Shown piece by piece: positions 14,640-23,226 of a stretch of 64,000 nucleotides of DNA (position 1 is its first letter; each line of letters begins with the position of its first letter). The stretch covers positions 310,001 through 374,000 of the forward strand of contig NZ_JAJUXG010000001.1 in NCBI RefSeq assembly GCF_021390535.1, in the 5' to 3' direction. The position numbers were made by a program, and so were the translations under genes. Source of the DNA: Dyadobacter sp. CY312. GTDB lineage: Bacteria; Bacteroidota; Bacteroidia; Cytophagales; Spirosomataceae. The notes beneath the pieces were generated by a model. The model worked only from the letters and a program-made list of their open reading frames with translations. It ran no database searches and was not told the DNA's origin.

Positions 14640-16954
14640 TGGCAGCTCAAAATATAAGACACGACAGGGTTTCAGCTTTACTTGGTGCGCCAGTACCGGG
14701 GAAGATGGAGTATGTACCTGTGGATGGGTCTTATCTTTTATATTTAACGGACAATACAGGAACGCGCCGCCCTCCTGCTGTTATGGCTCACGGGCATAGT
14801 ATTTCGGATGTCACAGGCTTGCAAGCTGCTTTGGATGGTAAGGCTCCACTATCGCATATTCACGCAAATGCTACCACTTCATCAGCTGGTTTCATGTCCG
14901 CAGCAGATAAGATCAAACTCGATGCTTCTGTCAACTACACGCATCCGGCATCGGGCGTTACTGCGGGTACTTATAGAAGTGTTACTGTCAATACACAGGG
15001 GCATGTTACCGGAGGTACTAATCCTGAAACTTTGGCTGATTACGGCATAACAGAACGTTATGTATCACTAGGAGCTAATGCGGGCTATGTAGTTCCAGAT
15101 TCTGGAACAGTTGATTTAAATTCAATTTCGGTCACGAGTGAAGGCTATGTTTCAACAGGAACAGGCAGACCAACAGGGCAAGCAGCTCCGGGGTATATCA
15201 GTACAAGAAGTACTGGCTCAACTTCTGCTTTTCAAACATGGTTTAATCCCGCAGATCAAGACGCTTTTTTTTATAGGAGAAAAAACGCGTCTACAAACTA
15301 TAATTGGCTGCAAGTTGCAAGCCGTGAATGGGTTTCGGGATTTATAGATACAAGATGGATCGCTCAATTCGGTACCGGAACTGATTTAAATACACGTCCT
15401 ATAAATGGCGGGGTTGATGCATATGGAGCTGCGGCAAACGCTCCATCGACGTACGGTACTATCTTCACATTTGTTGGAGGATCTGCAACGGGAAATTCTG
15501 TTTCTGGATCATGGAATAACCAGATAATTGCAACTACTGGTCAAGACTGGTTTGTAAGGACTGGCGGTTCAACTTGGAATCCAACTTATCAAATGTGGAC
15601 TTCCCGTCAATTTACCAGTGCGAACGTGAGTAATTGGAATACTGCGTTTGGTTGGAATAACCACGCCTTGGCGGGATATTTGACATCATCGACCGGAATC
15701 AGTTCCTCTCGTGCGGTTAATACCGGTAGCGGACTAACAGGCGGAGGACCCCTATCAATAGACAGGACCATTTCTGTGGTTTATGGCAACACTGTTGGTA
15801 CCGTAGCACAAGGTAACGATCAGCGGATTAACAATGGTCAAATAAGTTACGAACGTTGGGCAGGTGGCACCGGAACAGGTCAGGATTTTAACGAACGGGC
15901 AGGTATTACAGGCATTACAGGATGGGCTCCTACTGCGGCAAACAGACCAGGCAACTCTTATGGTACTATTTTCAGATTCATTGCAGGAACTTTCACAGGA
16001 GAGGCGGTTTCTGGATCTTGGGTTAACGAGCTTATGGCCGGCACAGGCCAGGATTGGTATGTGAGAACAGGTGGAGGTAACGGTGTTGGAAATGGAGTGA
16101 ACTGGAATCCGATCTACCAGGTATGGACTTCCAGACAGTTTACGGGCTCAAATATCGCTCAATGGAATGCGGCCACATCAAATACCGGCACTGTTACCCA
16201 AGTAGGGCTCGTAGTTCCGACCGGATTTAATGTAACAAGCTCTCCGGTCACTGGATCGGGCAACGTTTCGTTTGAAATAAATTCAGCGTACTTCATGCCA
16301 ACTTTATCAAGCAAATCCGCATGGGATCAGGCGTGGCAATGGGGTAACCATGCGAGTCAGGGATATTTAAAGTCTATTAACTCAGGAAATGTTACCGGAG
16401 CCCTTGGATACACACCGTTGAGAGACGATAGAACCATTACCATTAATGGGTTTACCCAGAATTTAAGGGACAACCCGAATTATAATGTTATCGGATACAA
16501 CGCCACAATCACTATAAACGGAAGCACTCAAAACATGAGGGATAATCCTAGTTTCAGTGTTTCTGGTGGTGTTTCAGGTAGCGGCGCGAGTAATTATCTT
16601 ACACGATGGAATTCAGCAAATAACGCTCTCACATATAGTCGAATTTTTGACGACGGGTCATCAGAAATGCAAATATACTCGCAAGTACGAGTCCAAACAC
16701 ACTTAACCGTGGGTGGTGTACTTAATGTGTTTTCTACACTTAATTTATCCAGCGGATTGGCGTTACAACCCCGCTTAGAAAGTCAACTTAATAGCATACC
16801 TGGACTACAAGAAGGTATGATTGCGTATGTTGCCCGTGATAACGGATCAGGTGGAGTAGCATCAGGGCATGGGCTATGGTGTTACTATGGTTCAGTAATA
16901 GGATGGAGAATATTATCCACCAGAGTATGGTCAGGCGGTGGTGGAGCGCCTTAG
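14639..16954 (+). CDS. Tail fibre / receptor-binding protein with repeated modules
   Basis: 771 aa. Near the N-terminus it has a fibre collar-type repeat (GHSISDVTGLQAALDGKAPLSHIH) and the common phage fibre phrase VTVNTQGHVTGGTNPETLADYGIT. Two copies of a ~100-residue module lie at 15356-15647 and 15848-16174 (…GTIF-F-G--TG--VSGSW-N…DW-VRTGG…YQ-WTSRQFT…W), homologous to one copy in the fibre gene at 12968. Further on come two tandem 19-residue repeats (16433-16489 and 16505-16561). The C-terminus is Gly-rich (VWSGGGGAP), as in tip domains. Likely the adsorption fibre; receptor unknown. Confidence 0.75.
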   Translation: MAAQNIRHDRVSALLGAPVPGKMEYVPVDGSYLLYLTDNTGTRRPPAVMAHGHSISDVTGLQAALDGKAPLSHIHANATTSSAGFMSAADKIKLDASVNYTHPASGVTAGTYRSVTVNTQGHVTGGTNPETLADYGITERYVSLGANAGYVVPDSGTVDLNSISVTSEGYVSTGTGRPTGQAAPGYISTRSTGSTSAFQTWFNPADQDAFFYRRKNASTNYNWLQVASREWVSGFIDTRWIAQFGTGTDLNTRPINGGVDAYGAAANAPSTYGTIFTFVGGSATGNSVSGSWNNQIIATTGQDWFVRTGGSTWNPTYQMWTSRQFTSANVSNWNTAFGWNNHALAGYLTSSTGISSSRAVNTGSGLTGGGPLSIDRTISVVYGNTVGTVAQGNDQRINNGQISYERWAGGTGTGQDFNERAGITGITGWAPTAANRPGNSYGTIFRFIAGTFTGEAVSGSWVNELMAGTGQDWYVRTGGGNGVGNGVNWNPIYQVWTSRQFTGSNIAQWNAATSNTGTVTQVGLVVPTGFNVTSSPVTGSGNVSFEINSAYFMPTLSSKSAWDQAWQWGNHASQGYLKSINSGNVTGALGYTPLRDDRTITINGFTQNLRDNPNYNVIGYNATITINGSTQNMRDNPSFSVSGGVSGSGASNYLTRWNSANNALTYSRIFDDGSSEMQIYSQVRVQTHLTVGGVLNVFSTLNLSSGLALQPRLESQLNSIPGLQEGMIAYVARDNGSGGVASGHGLWCYYGSVIGWRILSTRVWSGGGGAP

Positions 16955-16983
16955 TAAAAATTATCAATCAAATCGATTATAGA

Positions 16984-17475
16984 ATGAAAACCAGTTACAA
17001 ACGAATCATTGAATTTTCCCGGGCGTCGGGCGACTATTTAAAGAAATTCCCAAAGGAAACGAAGCTCAAATATGCTCTTGAAAAAGTACGTGAAAGATGT
17101 GAGCCATTATTCAATACATATAACAAAAAGTTGTCTGAAATCGACCTAAAACACGCCAAAGAAGATACGGACGGTTGCGTATTGTTCACTGAGTCTTCTC
17201 TGGGCGTAAGAACTTACAAGTTCAGCAAAGAGGGACTCGTTGCGAAGGATGCTGAGATTGAGGAGTATTTCACTGATCCAGAGAACGCAGAAATTGAGCC
17301 TTTTATCTGCACTTCGCTTCCAAAAGATTTGCATGAGAGTTGGCTTACTCCGTTTGAAGGGTTTGTTCTTCAATCATTATCGAAAGAGGATGTAGGGTTG
17401 GGAAGCGTAGAACAGACGCCGACTCGCCCAATATCAAAAGCAAAAGTTAAAGCACTATCACAAAAACCAGTTTAA
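16984..17475 (+). CDS. Phage protein of unknown function (163 aa)
   Basis: The frame is open from 16876, but the plausible start is ATG 16984, 30 bp after the fibre stop (MKTSYKRIIEFSRASGDYLKKFP). The protein is charged and helical at the N-terminus with a Lys-rich segment, then a mixed alpha/beta middle containing ESSLGVRTYKFSKEGLV and an acidic patch (DPENAEIEPFICTSLP). No signal peptide or membrane segment is visible. It sits between the fibre and lysis genes with an 83-aa companion 3 bp downstream. I do not recognise a family. Confidence 0.55.
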   Translation: MKTSYKRIIEFSRASGDYLKKFPKETKLKYALEKVRERCEPLFNTYNKKLSEIDLKHAKEDTDGCVLFTESSLGVRTYKFSKEGLVAKDAEIEEYFTDPENAEIEPFICTSLPKDLHESWLTPFEGFVLQSLSKEDVGLGSVEQTPTRPISKAKVKALSQKPV

Positions 17476-17478
17476 GAT

Positions 17479-17730
17479 ATGGAAACGAAGTTCACAAGCA
17501 CCAAGAAGGAGAAAGTTAGTATCAGTACCGATGCAGAAATTACCGACATTTTTATTCAAGTGACGGTAAACGGTCAAAAACGCACCCTTGCCAACGGACA
17601 GGTTGTTGCAACAGAATATATCAGCGGTTTTCAGAACGACCAATTCAATAAAGACAACCTTACCGAGGCCAGCAAGGTGGATCTCATCGAAGCGATCAAC
17701 AAAGCCATTGAGGATTTTAAAAGTAAATAA
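17479..17730 (+). CDS. Phage protein of unknown function (83 aa)
   Basis: Starts 3 bp after the previous stop and so is likely co-translated. The sequence (METKFTSTKKEKVSISTDAE...) has a charged start, a central strand pair with VNGQKRTLANGQVV, and a helical end (ASKVDLIEAINKAIEDFKSK). No membrane segment. It is not recognised; it could be a small structural or regulatory late protein. The gap to the next gene is 24 bp. Confidence 0.5.
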   Translation: METKFTSTKKEKVSISTDAEITDIFIQVTVNGQKRTLANGQVVATEYISGFQNDQFNKDNLTEASKVDLIEAINKAIEDFKSK

Positions 17731-17754
17731 TCAATTAAGTTTCACACAACACAC

Positions 17755-18501
17755 ATGCCAGAAATTGCAGAGAAATCAAAAACCCCATTTCAAGGGGTAA
17801 CAGCTCGCTCCATATCAGATATGGAAGAAGAGGCAAAGCGTTTACTTGAAACAGTTCAAGCCCAGCGCGCAGAGAAGTACCGTCAGGACCAGGAGCGGCA
17901 GGAGCGCAAGAAAGCTAGTGATCTGGAAGAGCTGAATGTTTTGCGTTTTGAACTGGATAACCTGGACGAGGCAGCAAAGCTGGCGGGAAATCTCAGTCTT
18001 TCGGACGCTAAGAAATTGTCCGGTCAGCGTACGGAATTGCTTCACAAAATCAGTAAGATCGAATCTGAATATCAGATTACCCAAACAGGTTTTGAAGAGG
18101 CTCAACAGGTAAAAGCAGAAAAGAAAACACAGGCGGGACATCTGAGGGCAACAGTTCTGAAAGTTGGAGGTATCATCTCAATGTGCGGGATCTTTGTTTT
18201 GTTTTCCGGAAACTGGATTCTTGGCAAATATCCCAATGCCGCTATTTACAACGAGGTGAGTTTCCAAAAAGTACTTTTCGGATTCGCCGTTTTCATTTGC
18301 GCCGTGGCGGCTGTGATCGCAGCATTAAGCGTCTTTTTCCCAGGCATTGCCAAGTACTTCAATCCCTTCAATTCAAAACAATTAGATTTTTACGACGATT
18401 TCACCACACTATCAGCATGGCAGCGAAATATTATATCTCTTGCATTATTCTCGTTATTACTCTTGGCCTTTGTAATGACGGTCTCGGGCAAGTTGGATTA
18501 G
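17755..18501 (+). CDS. Coiled-coil membrane protein, candidate holin
   Basis: 248 aa. Residues about 20-125 are very charged and coiled-coil-like (many Glu/Lys/Arg/Gln). They are followed by three hydrophobic segments: about 135-158 (GGIISMCGIFVLFSGNWILG), 170-197 (a 28-residue stretch ending FFPG) and 225-245 (NIISLALFSLLLLAFVMTV). The last 85 bp overlap the endolysin start in another frame. A multi-pass membrane protein directly upstream of a lysin is the classical holin position, but the long cytoplasmic coiled coil is atypical. The holin call is an inference from context. Confidence 0.5.
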   Translation: MPEIAEKSKTPFQGVTARSISDMEEEAKRLLETVQAQRAEKYRQDQERQERKKASDLEELNVLRFELDNLDEAAKLAGNLSLSDAKKLSGQRTELLHKISKIESEYQITQTGFEEAQQVKAEKKTQAGHLRATVLKVGGIISMCGIFVLFSGNWILGKYPNAAIYNEVSFQKVLFGFAVFICAVAAVIAALSVFFPGIAKYFNPFNSKQLDFYDDFTTLSAWQRNIISLALFSLLLLAFVMTVSGKLD

Positions 18502-19103
18502 GAAGTGGCGCAGCGGTTAAGAAAAAAACCGTTGCCCCTTCAAACCTTAATACTCCTTCAGTACTGGCAGTAGACAGCGCAAAATACAAAATCCGAGAAA
18601 AGGTTTTGTTGCTGGCACGTAAAGAAGTCGGCGTGGTTGAGCGCACAGGAAAGAATGATCATCCACGAATCACTGTGTATCACAAGTCTGTATCTGACTG
18701 GCTGGCCAACTACCGGCCAGCTCAACCATACTGTGCATCATTCGTGAATTACATTATGAAATCGGCAGGTGTGAAGGTAACAAGTGTTCCAAATCCTGCA
18801 CGGGCCCGAGACTGGTTTTTAGTGCCATCTCGTACCATAATGACTCAGCAGACCATGCGAGGCAACCAACGTATGATGAAGCTGCCCGAGCGTGGGGCTG
18901 TTGTCGGCTATATTTTTTACGGAAATGCAATCAGTCATATTGAGATCCTGGACCGAATCGACTTGGACGAAGGATATATTTATTGTGTTGGTGCGAACAC
19001 AAGCGGAAAGAATGCGGCCAATACAGTTGAGCGTGAAGGCCAGGGCGTATACTTTGTGAAGAGGAAAATTAAGATGTTCTACAAAATTGCTGATGTGATA
19101 TGA
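18417..19103 (+). CDS. Endolysin, Cys-His peptidase (CHAP/NlpC-P60-like) with signal peptide
   Basis: 228 aa. The start is set at ATG 18417, which gives a clean Sec-type signal (MAAKYYISCIILVITLGLCNDGLGQ); the longer frame from 18183 would be an Arg-rich leader inside the previous gene. The catalytic domain spans about residues 60-225. Candidate residues are Cys106 in QPYCASFVNYIM, His174 in NAISHIEIL and Asn in VGANTSG near residue 190, the arrangement of Cys/His peptidoglycan endopeptidases or amidases. It overlaps the holin-like gene by 85 bp and the next ORF by 4 bp (ATGA). A signal peptide means export may not need a large-hole holin. Confidence 0.75.
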   Translation: MAAKYYISCIILVITLGLCNDGLGQVGLGSGAAVKKKTVAPSNLNTPSVLAVDSAKYKIREKVLLLARKEVGVVERTGKNDHPRITVYHKSVSDWLANYRPAQPYCASFVNYIMKSAGVKVTSVPNPARARDWFLVPSRTIMTQQTMRGNQRMMKLPERGAVVGYIFYGNAISHIEILDRIDLDEGYIYCVGANTSGKNAANTVEREGQGVYFVKRKIKMFYKIADVI

Positions 19104-19408
19104 ATCCGGATGTGCAAAAAAACCTGAAACGATTAGCCTTTGCAGCGGGAGTAGTGATTCTTTTCCTGCTGCTGGCCATGTTCACGGTCTGGCTCCAAAA
19201 GAGAAGTATAGAGCAGACCGTGCAAGATAAGTTTGACCGCTTTTCCCAACCAACACCCACTATAATAATTCCAATGTATGATTCGATTACTGAGGCAAAG
19301 CTCGACAGCATTTCCAGCAGCCGCCAAATTGCTCATAAGCTTGTTGATGATCTTCATGATCAGGAGTTGCAGCGCGCCATTGACAGCGTGTTCAATCATC
19401 CCAAGTGA
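19100..19408 (+). CDS. Inner-membrane spanin-like protein (102 aa)
   Basis: Starts in the ATGA overlap with the endolysin stop. It has one N-terminal membrane anchor (residues about 12-32, AAGVVILFLLLAMFTVWLQ, with basic residues before it) followed by a soluble charged, helical region (VQDKFDRF..., ITEAKLDSISSSRQIAHKLVDDLHDQELQRAID). This N-in, C-out layout fits an i-spanin (Rz-like). A second ORF starts inside it in another frame, as in Rz/Rz1 pairs. No sequence family is recognised, so the call rests on topology and location after the lysin. Confidence 0.5.
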   Translation: MNPDVQKNLKRLAFAAGVVILFLLLAMFTVWLQKRSIEQTVQDKFDRFSQPTPTIIIPMYDSITEAKLDSISSSRQIAHKLVDDLHDQELQRAIDSVFNHPK

Positions 19409-19715
19409 CACTATTCAGCCACTTACACCAAAAGGCTACAATCTTACCGAAGCAGGTGCAAAGCTGGCATTGAAAGCGAAGATTGACGCAGAAATGTATG
19501 AGGGGAAATATCGACTCGCAGACCAGACACTAAGCAACCAAACCGGAAAGCTTGCGGAGGTGACGATGAGAAACTTAAAGCAGGAAAACCAGATACTGAG
19601 GGACGCTGAAACGATCCGGCTGATGAAACAAAAACTTTTTTGGGCTCACTTCTGGAAGTATGCGAGCATTGGCGTAGCCGGTGCCCTTGGAACTAAACTA
19701 TTATTTTTCAATTAA
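19278..19715 (+). CDS. Overlapping small membrane protein, possible o-spanin-like lipoprotein
   Basis: Overlaps the previous gene by 131 bp in another frame. From ATG 19278 the N-terminus reads MIRLLRQ..., then a hydrophobic core (LLISLLMIFMI) and a possible lipobox LTAC followed by Ser near residues 35-38. After that comes a helical, charged domain (TEAGAKLALKAKIDAEMYEGKYRLADQTL..., NLKQENQILRDAETIRLM) and a C-terminal hydrophobic segment (YASIGVAGALGTKLLFF). The start is uncertain; other in-frame ATGs lie around 19344-19353. The C-terminal hydrophobic segment is not typical of Rz1, so a plain membrane protein is an alternative. Confidence 0.5.
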   Translation: MIRLLRQSSTAFPAAAKLLISLLMIFMIRSCSAPLTACSIIPSDTIQPLTPKGYNLTEAGAKLALKAKIDAEMYEGKYRLADQTLSNQTGKLAEVTMRNLKQENQILRDAETIRLMKQKLFWAHFWKYASIGVAGALGTKLLFFN

Positions 19716-19721
19716 CACACT

Positions 19722-20555
19722 ATGAAATTACAAGCAGTAACCGTCTGCGTGAATTATGCTGATTTCTTCAAAGAAACTGGCAAAGCGAATAAAGGAATAT
19801 TCGACAAAATGATTGTCGTAACTGATATCAAAGACACAGAGGTGACCGCACTGTGTAAAGAGCATAGCTATGAATGCGTAAAAACCGACGTTTTCTACGA
19901 AGGTGGCGCAAGCTTCAATAAGTACGCCGGAATCAATGAAGGGCTGAAATTGATTGATCGGGACGCATGGGTTGTATTCATCGACTCTGATATCGTCATG
20001 CAGAAAGATACGCGCCGTGTGCTCGAAAAATTGAACCTGGATGAGAGCGTTCTTTATGGTCTTGATCGCGTCAACTGCGTTGGGTACGAAGCCTGGGAGC
20101 AGTACAAGGACAGCCGAGGCGTACTAATTGAAAATTGGATGCTTACGCCTGCCGGTTTAGAGATGGGAGCAAGATTGGTACATTATTACGGTCATGAGGG
20201 TGAGAATGGACGTTTTGAAGGATGGCGACCGTTGGGCTTCTTTCAACTTGCTCACAGATCCGCATTTGACAAATACCCTCAGGAAACAAAAGGCGCTGAT
20301 CATTGCGATCTGGTATTTTCCCGCTTATGGCCACGAAACAAACGGGTGTTTGTTCCGGAACTGCTGGCGGTTCACTTGGAGTCTGAGCGCTGCGGAACTG
20401 GCGTAAACTGGTACGGTAGAAAGTCCGCTCCGTTTGGTCCTAAGGTACAAGAAGTGCCCGAGGTTTGTGAGCAGGAAAAGCCCGGTAGAGATTGGCTAAT
20501 TCTGGCAGTGCTGGGAACAATTGCGGTCGCTATCGTTGCAGTGATATTCGGTTGA
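19722..20555 (+). CDS. Phage-encoded glycosyltransferase-like protein with C-terminal membrane anchor
   Basis: 277 aa, last gene of the late operon. The first ~230 residues look like a GT-A-type nucleotide-sugar fold: a beta-alpha start (LQAVTVCVNYADFF... IFDKMIVVTDIKD) and a DxD-type metal site in VVFIDSDIVM near residues 86-92, followed by RVLEKLNLDESVLYGLDRVN. A late Trp/Gly-rich region (GRFEGWRPLGFFQLAHRSAFDKYP) would form the acceptor side. Residues about 254-275 (WLILAVLGTIAVAIVAVIFG) form a C-terminal membrane anchor. Start lies 6 bp after the previous stop. It may modify host surface glycans (superinfection exclusion) or virion proteins; substrate unknown. Confidence 0.65.
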   Translation: MKLQAVTVCVNYADFFKETGKANKGIFDKMIVVTDIKDTEVTALCKEHSYECVKTDVFYEGGASFNKYAGINEGLKLIDRDAWVVFIDSDIVMQKDTRRVLEKLNLDESVLYGLDRVNCVGYEAWEQYKDSRGVLIENWMLTPAGLEMGARLVHYYGHEGENGRFEGWRPLGFFQLAHRSAFDKYPQETKGADHCDLVFSRLWPRNKRVFVPELLAVHLESERCGTGVNWYGRKSAPFGPKVQEVPEVCEQEKPGRDWLILAVLGTIAVAIVAVIFG

Positions 20556-20568
20556 GGTGATTTGGGTA

Positions 20569-20610
20569 GTATGTAAAAAGGGAGCTGTTTAGAGCTCCCT
20601 TTTTACATAC
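20569..20610. terminator. Strong bidirectional terminator at end of the phage late operon
   Basis: An 18-bp perfect inverted repeat (arms 20569-20586 and 20593-20610, core AAAAAGGGAGCT / AGCTCCCTTTTT) with a 6-nt loop. A-run and T-run on the two sides make it a terminator in both directions. It separates the convergent genes at 19722 (+) and 20622 (-). Confidence 0.92.
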
Positions 20611-20621
20611 ATGCATACTTC

Positions 20622-23024
20622 CTATAAAGCCAACGATTTAACACCTGTGGTCCAAACGGTTTGAACCCAGTCCGATGTCGAATCATCTGATAGTTTTCTA
20701 TATTCCCTACCACCACTTGAAATACTCGGATAAGTAATTATACTACCTGATTTTAGGCCCCCATATAGACCATTAAGTGAAGTCTTGGTCGGCGCTGACA
20801 GTGAAACATTAGTTAAATAACTTGTCACCTTGCCTAACATGTTGGACGGAGTAAAAACCGCTGGTTTCCCTTCGGTGATACAAACATACCTACTGGGTAG
20901 ATTATTAGAGATGGTTGTGAGTTGTACTTCATCCCCAACAAAGTAACGCGGCGAACTCGCATTTACTGGTAGTGCGGCAATACTGTAATTGTTATTTTTT
21001 GTAATTCTATCAAACAAACTTTCAATACTCTCACCTTGCCCAAGGGAATTCTCTATTTCAAAAAGTCCCAGTGCTTTCCAGTCAGACGCTACTGAGGACC
21101 ATAACATATTTCCAATAAATATCTTGACTTTCGCTGCTCTCTCTGGGGGAGAAGAAAATGCCACATGATTCAAAAATGGAGTTCTTGAATTCGTTTGCCC
21201 CCTGTTAATAGATATTTTATCGGTTTCAATCAGTGTGTTTAAGCTATCATAATAAACAATTTGCAAATTTTGACTAATCCAAGCGGCCTCAGAGGGTATG
21301 ATAGCTCTACTATTAGCAATTATCATTAACTTTTTCCCTCCCGATATGTTAATAAAATTTCGCGATTGAATAATAAACTGCTGAGCTACGTTAAGGTAAT
21401 TTATTCTTGTATAAATTCCGTCAGAGTCCTTAATTCTGTCAACATTGAAATTAGCGGCAGTATGCGTGGTCCAGAACGTATTTGCCCCATTATGCATTAC
21501 ATCAACTATGCTTGGATCCTCTATCAGGTTATTTGACGCTCTAACATTAATGTTTAGTGCACCGGCATAATTAGCGACCTTTGATTCCTGTAGCACATCA
21601 TCAATTGTGCAGTTATGAAAATTTGCCTCTGCTCCATCATAAACAAGCATCTTTGCTTTAACTCCAAGAAAGTTGATGTTCCGATTACCATAAGCAACGA
21701 AACTACTTTCTAGTAAATTGATTTGGCGATAGACGCCCCCAATTACAGTTAAGCCTCTGACTCCTGGAGATACATTAGGTTCTACATTCAGATGAATTCC
21801 ATTTGGGTCAATATTGTTTACCGGATTTATAACTGTAACATCTTCACTGCCTTCTAAAATTGCTATGTCTGATTGGCTATTCCCTCCAAAATAGCAATTG
21901 TCGATCCTAACATTTTTACTATTCTTAATATAGAGTCCCCAAGAGTTTATTTTACTTGGATTTTTAAAATTGATAAAACCACAATTCTCAATAGACACAT
22001 TAGTTACATTGCTTATATCGGCTCTTGAATTTTCTAAATCGGCCTCAGTAGACTGAAATTTGATATTTTTCAAAATAGTGTTATTCCCGAATTGAAGAAA
22101 GACAGGAGTATTGACAAATTTGAAATAGATAGCTGTACCAACCTCACCGCTAATGGTCGAGTTGTTAACAGGAGGAAAAACACCAAAACTGTAATTACCT
22201 TTAGGAAAAAAGATATTCTTATATCCTTTATTTACTATACTGTATTGAAAGGTATCATACCAAGGTGATCCAGTCTTAGAAGTAGTGTCATAATCTGGTA
22301 CAATACCAAACCAAGCTACATTGACCGCTCCGCTATACTGTCTTTTATATCGGCGAGTACCTGTTACTAAATATATTGCTGAATCGTCGGTGGATAGACT
22401 ATCCTGAGGTTGATATAAAAATATCCCACTTCTGGGTCCTTCCGTGATATACACTACCTTTGCCGTATCTGCGAGACCAACTCTCAACTGAGCCATAGTC
22501 ATGTAAGGAACATACGCAGGTGCTGGTGATAACATAATCCTTGCCGCGGGATCATTTGCCGCAATGTCTCCACCTTCTTTTAGTGTAAATGAAAGCCTTC
22601 CAACCTCAACAAATGTACTTTGATTGTCCGAATTTTTGTGGCTTCTCAATAGCTGGAATGTTCCATTGTCAGAGGAAGAAACAAACTTGCCTCGAACGGT
22701 ATACGTTGCTGTTGGCTTTGACTTTGTCAGTTCAGCCCCGGTAAAATCATGGAAGTCACCACCTGTTTGCACGAAACCCTCCGGCACAATCAGCTTCAGC
22801 TTGAATGAATTAGACCCTTCAAAAACAAAAGCAACACTGGAAGGAATGTTCAAATACTTAGCAGAGATTTTGATTTCGAATTCTTCATTTAACGACACTT
22901 GTGTGGCGGTTGTTCCGATGGAGAACCGAATGGGATCAATTTTTGGATTGGCGAATGAATGTACTTGTATCATAAGCACATAAGCCAGACCCATAATAAA
23001 TGAGGTAAACTGTTTTCTGTTCAT
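20622..23024 (-). CDS. Secreted tailspike-like right-handed beta-helix protein
   Basis: 800 aa with an N-terminal Sec signal peptide (MNRKQFTSFIMGLAYVLMIQVHSFA). Residues about 30-150 form an N-terminal beta domain of unknown family. Residues about 165-240 resemble the head that precedes phage tailspike/pectate-lyase-3 helices (VVYITEGPRSGIFLYQ..., then GAVNVAWFGIVPDYD, close to the usual VNVKWFGAKGDG phrase). Residues about 265-510 are beta-helix-like, with strands such as NVSIENCGFINF and NVRIDNCYFGG. The C-terminal ~250 residues form another beta domain. It is encoded opposite to the phage operon, between the phage terminator and the tRNA. It may be a prophage cargo gene (surface glycan depolymerase) or host; the split is not decidable here. 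Confidence 0.68.
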   Translation of the reverse strand: MNRKQFTSFIMGLAYVLMIQVHSFANPKIDPIRFSIGTTATQVSLNEEFEIKISAKYLNIPSSVAFVFEGSNSFKLKLIVPEGFVQTGGDFHDFTGAELTKSKPTATYTVRGKFVSSSDNGTFQLLRSHKNSDNQSTFVEVGRLSFTLKEGGDIAANDPAARIMLSPAPAYVPYMTMAQLRVGLADTAKVVYITEGPRSGIFLYQPQDSLSTDDSAIYLVTGTRRYKRQYSGAVNVAWFGIVPDYDTTSKTGSPWYDTFQYSIVNKGYKNIFFPKGNYSFGVFPPVNNSTISGEVGTAIYFKFVNTPVFLQFGNNTILKNIKFQSTEADLENSRADISNVTNVSIENCGFINFKNPSKINSWGLYIKNSKNVRIDNCYFGGNSQSDIAILEGSEDVTVINPVNNIDPNGIHLNVEPNVSPGVRGLTVIGGVYRQINLLESSFVAYGNRNINFLGVKAKMLVYDGAEANFHNCTIDDVLQESKVANYAGALNINVRASNNLIEDPSIVDVMHNGANTFWTTHTAANFNVDRIKDSDGIYTRINYLNVAQQFIIQSRNFINISGGKKLMIIANSRAIIPSEAAWISQNLQIVYYDSLNTLIETDKISINRGQTNSRTPFLNHVAFSSPPERAAKVKIFIGNMLWSSVASDWKALGLFEIENSLGQGESIESLFDRITKNNNYSIAALPVNASSPRYFVGDEVQLTTISNNLPSRYVCITEGKPAVFTPSNMLGKVTSYLTNVSLSAPTKTSLNGLYGGLKSGSIITYPSISSGGREYRKLSDDSTSDWVQTVWTTGVKSLAL

Positions 23025-23226
23025 ATTGTAGAGGTTTAATTAATTCATGAAAATATGCAATTAAACCTAAAGTCCATAGTCTTAGTTTAAACTGGATACA
23101 TTTAGTGAGCAGTACCGAAACAAACCCTAATACCGGTGTAACAATATGGGAAATTACAGATGCAATAATTTAGGGTAATCTCAAATTACCAAATGATGTT
23201 TCTGCACTGTTTATGCAGAAAAACAA

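Noticed and set aside
12968..16954. Diversity-generating retroelement behind the repeated fibre modules
   Set aside because: No reverse transcriptase or template repeat is present; copies differ throughout, not only at adenines.
16876..16983. Longer start of the 163-aa phage protein at 16876
   Set aside because: It overlaps the fibre gene and codes for an unlikely N-terminus; ATG 16984 follows the fibre stop.
18183..18416. Longer start of the endolysin at 18183
   Set aside because: The added 78 residues are Arg-rich and lie in another frame of the holin-like gene; the signal peptide starts at 18417.
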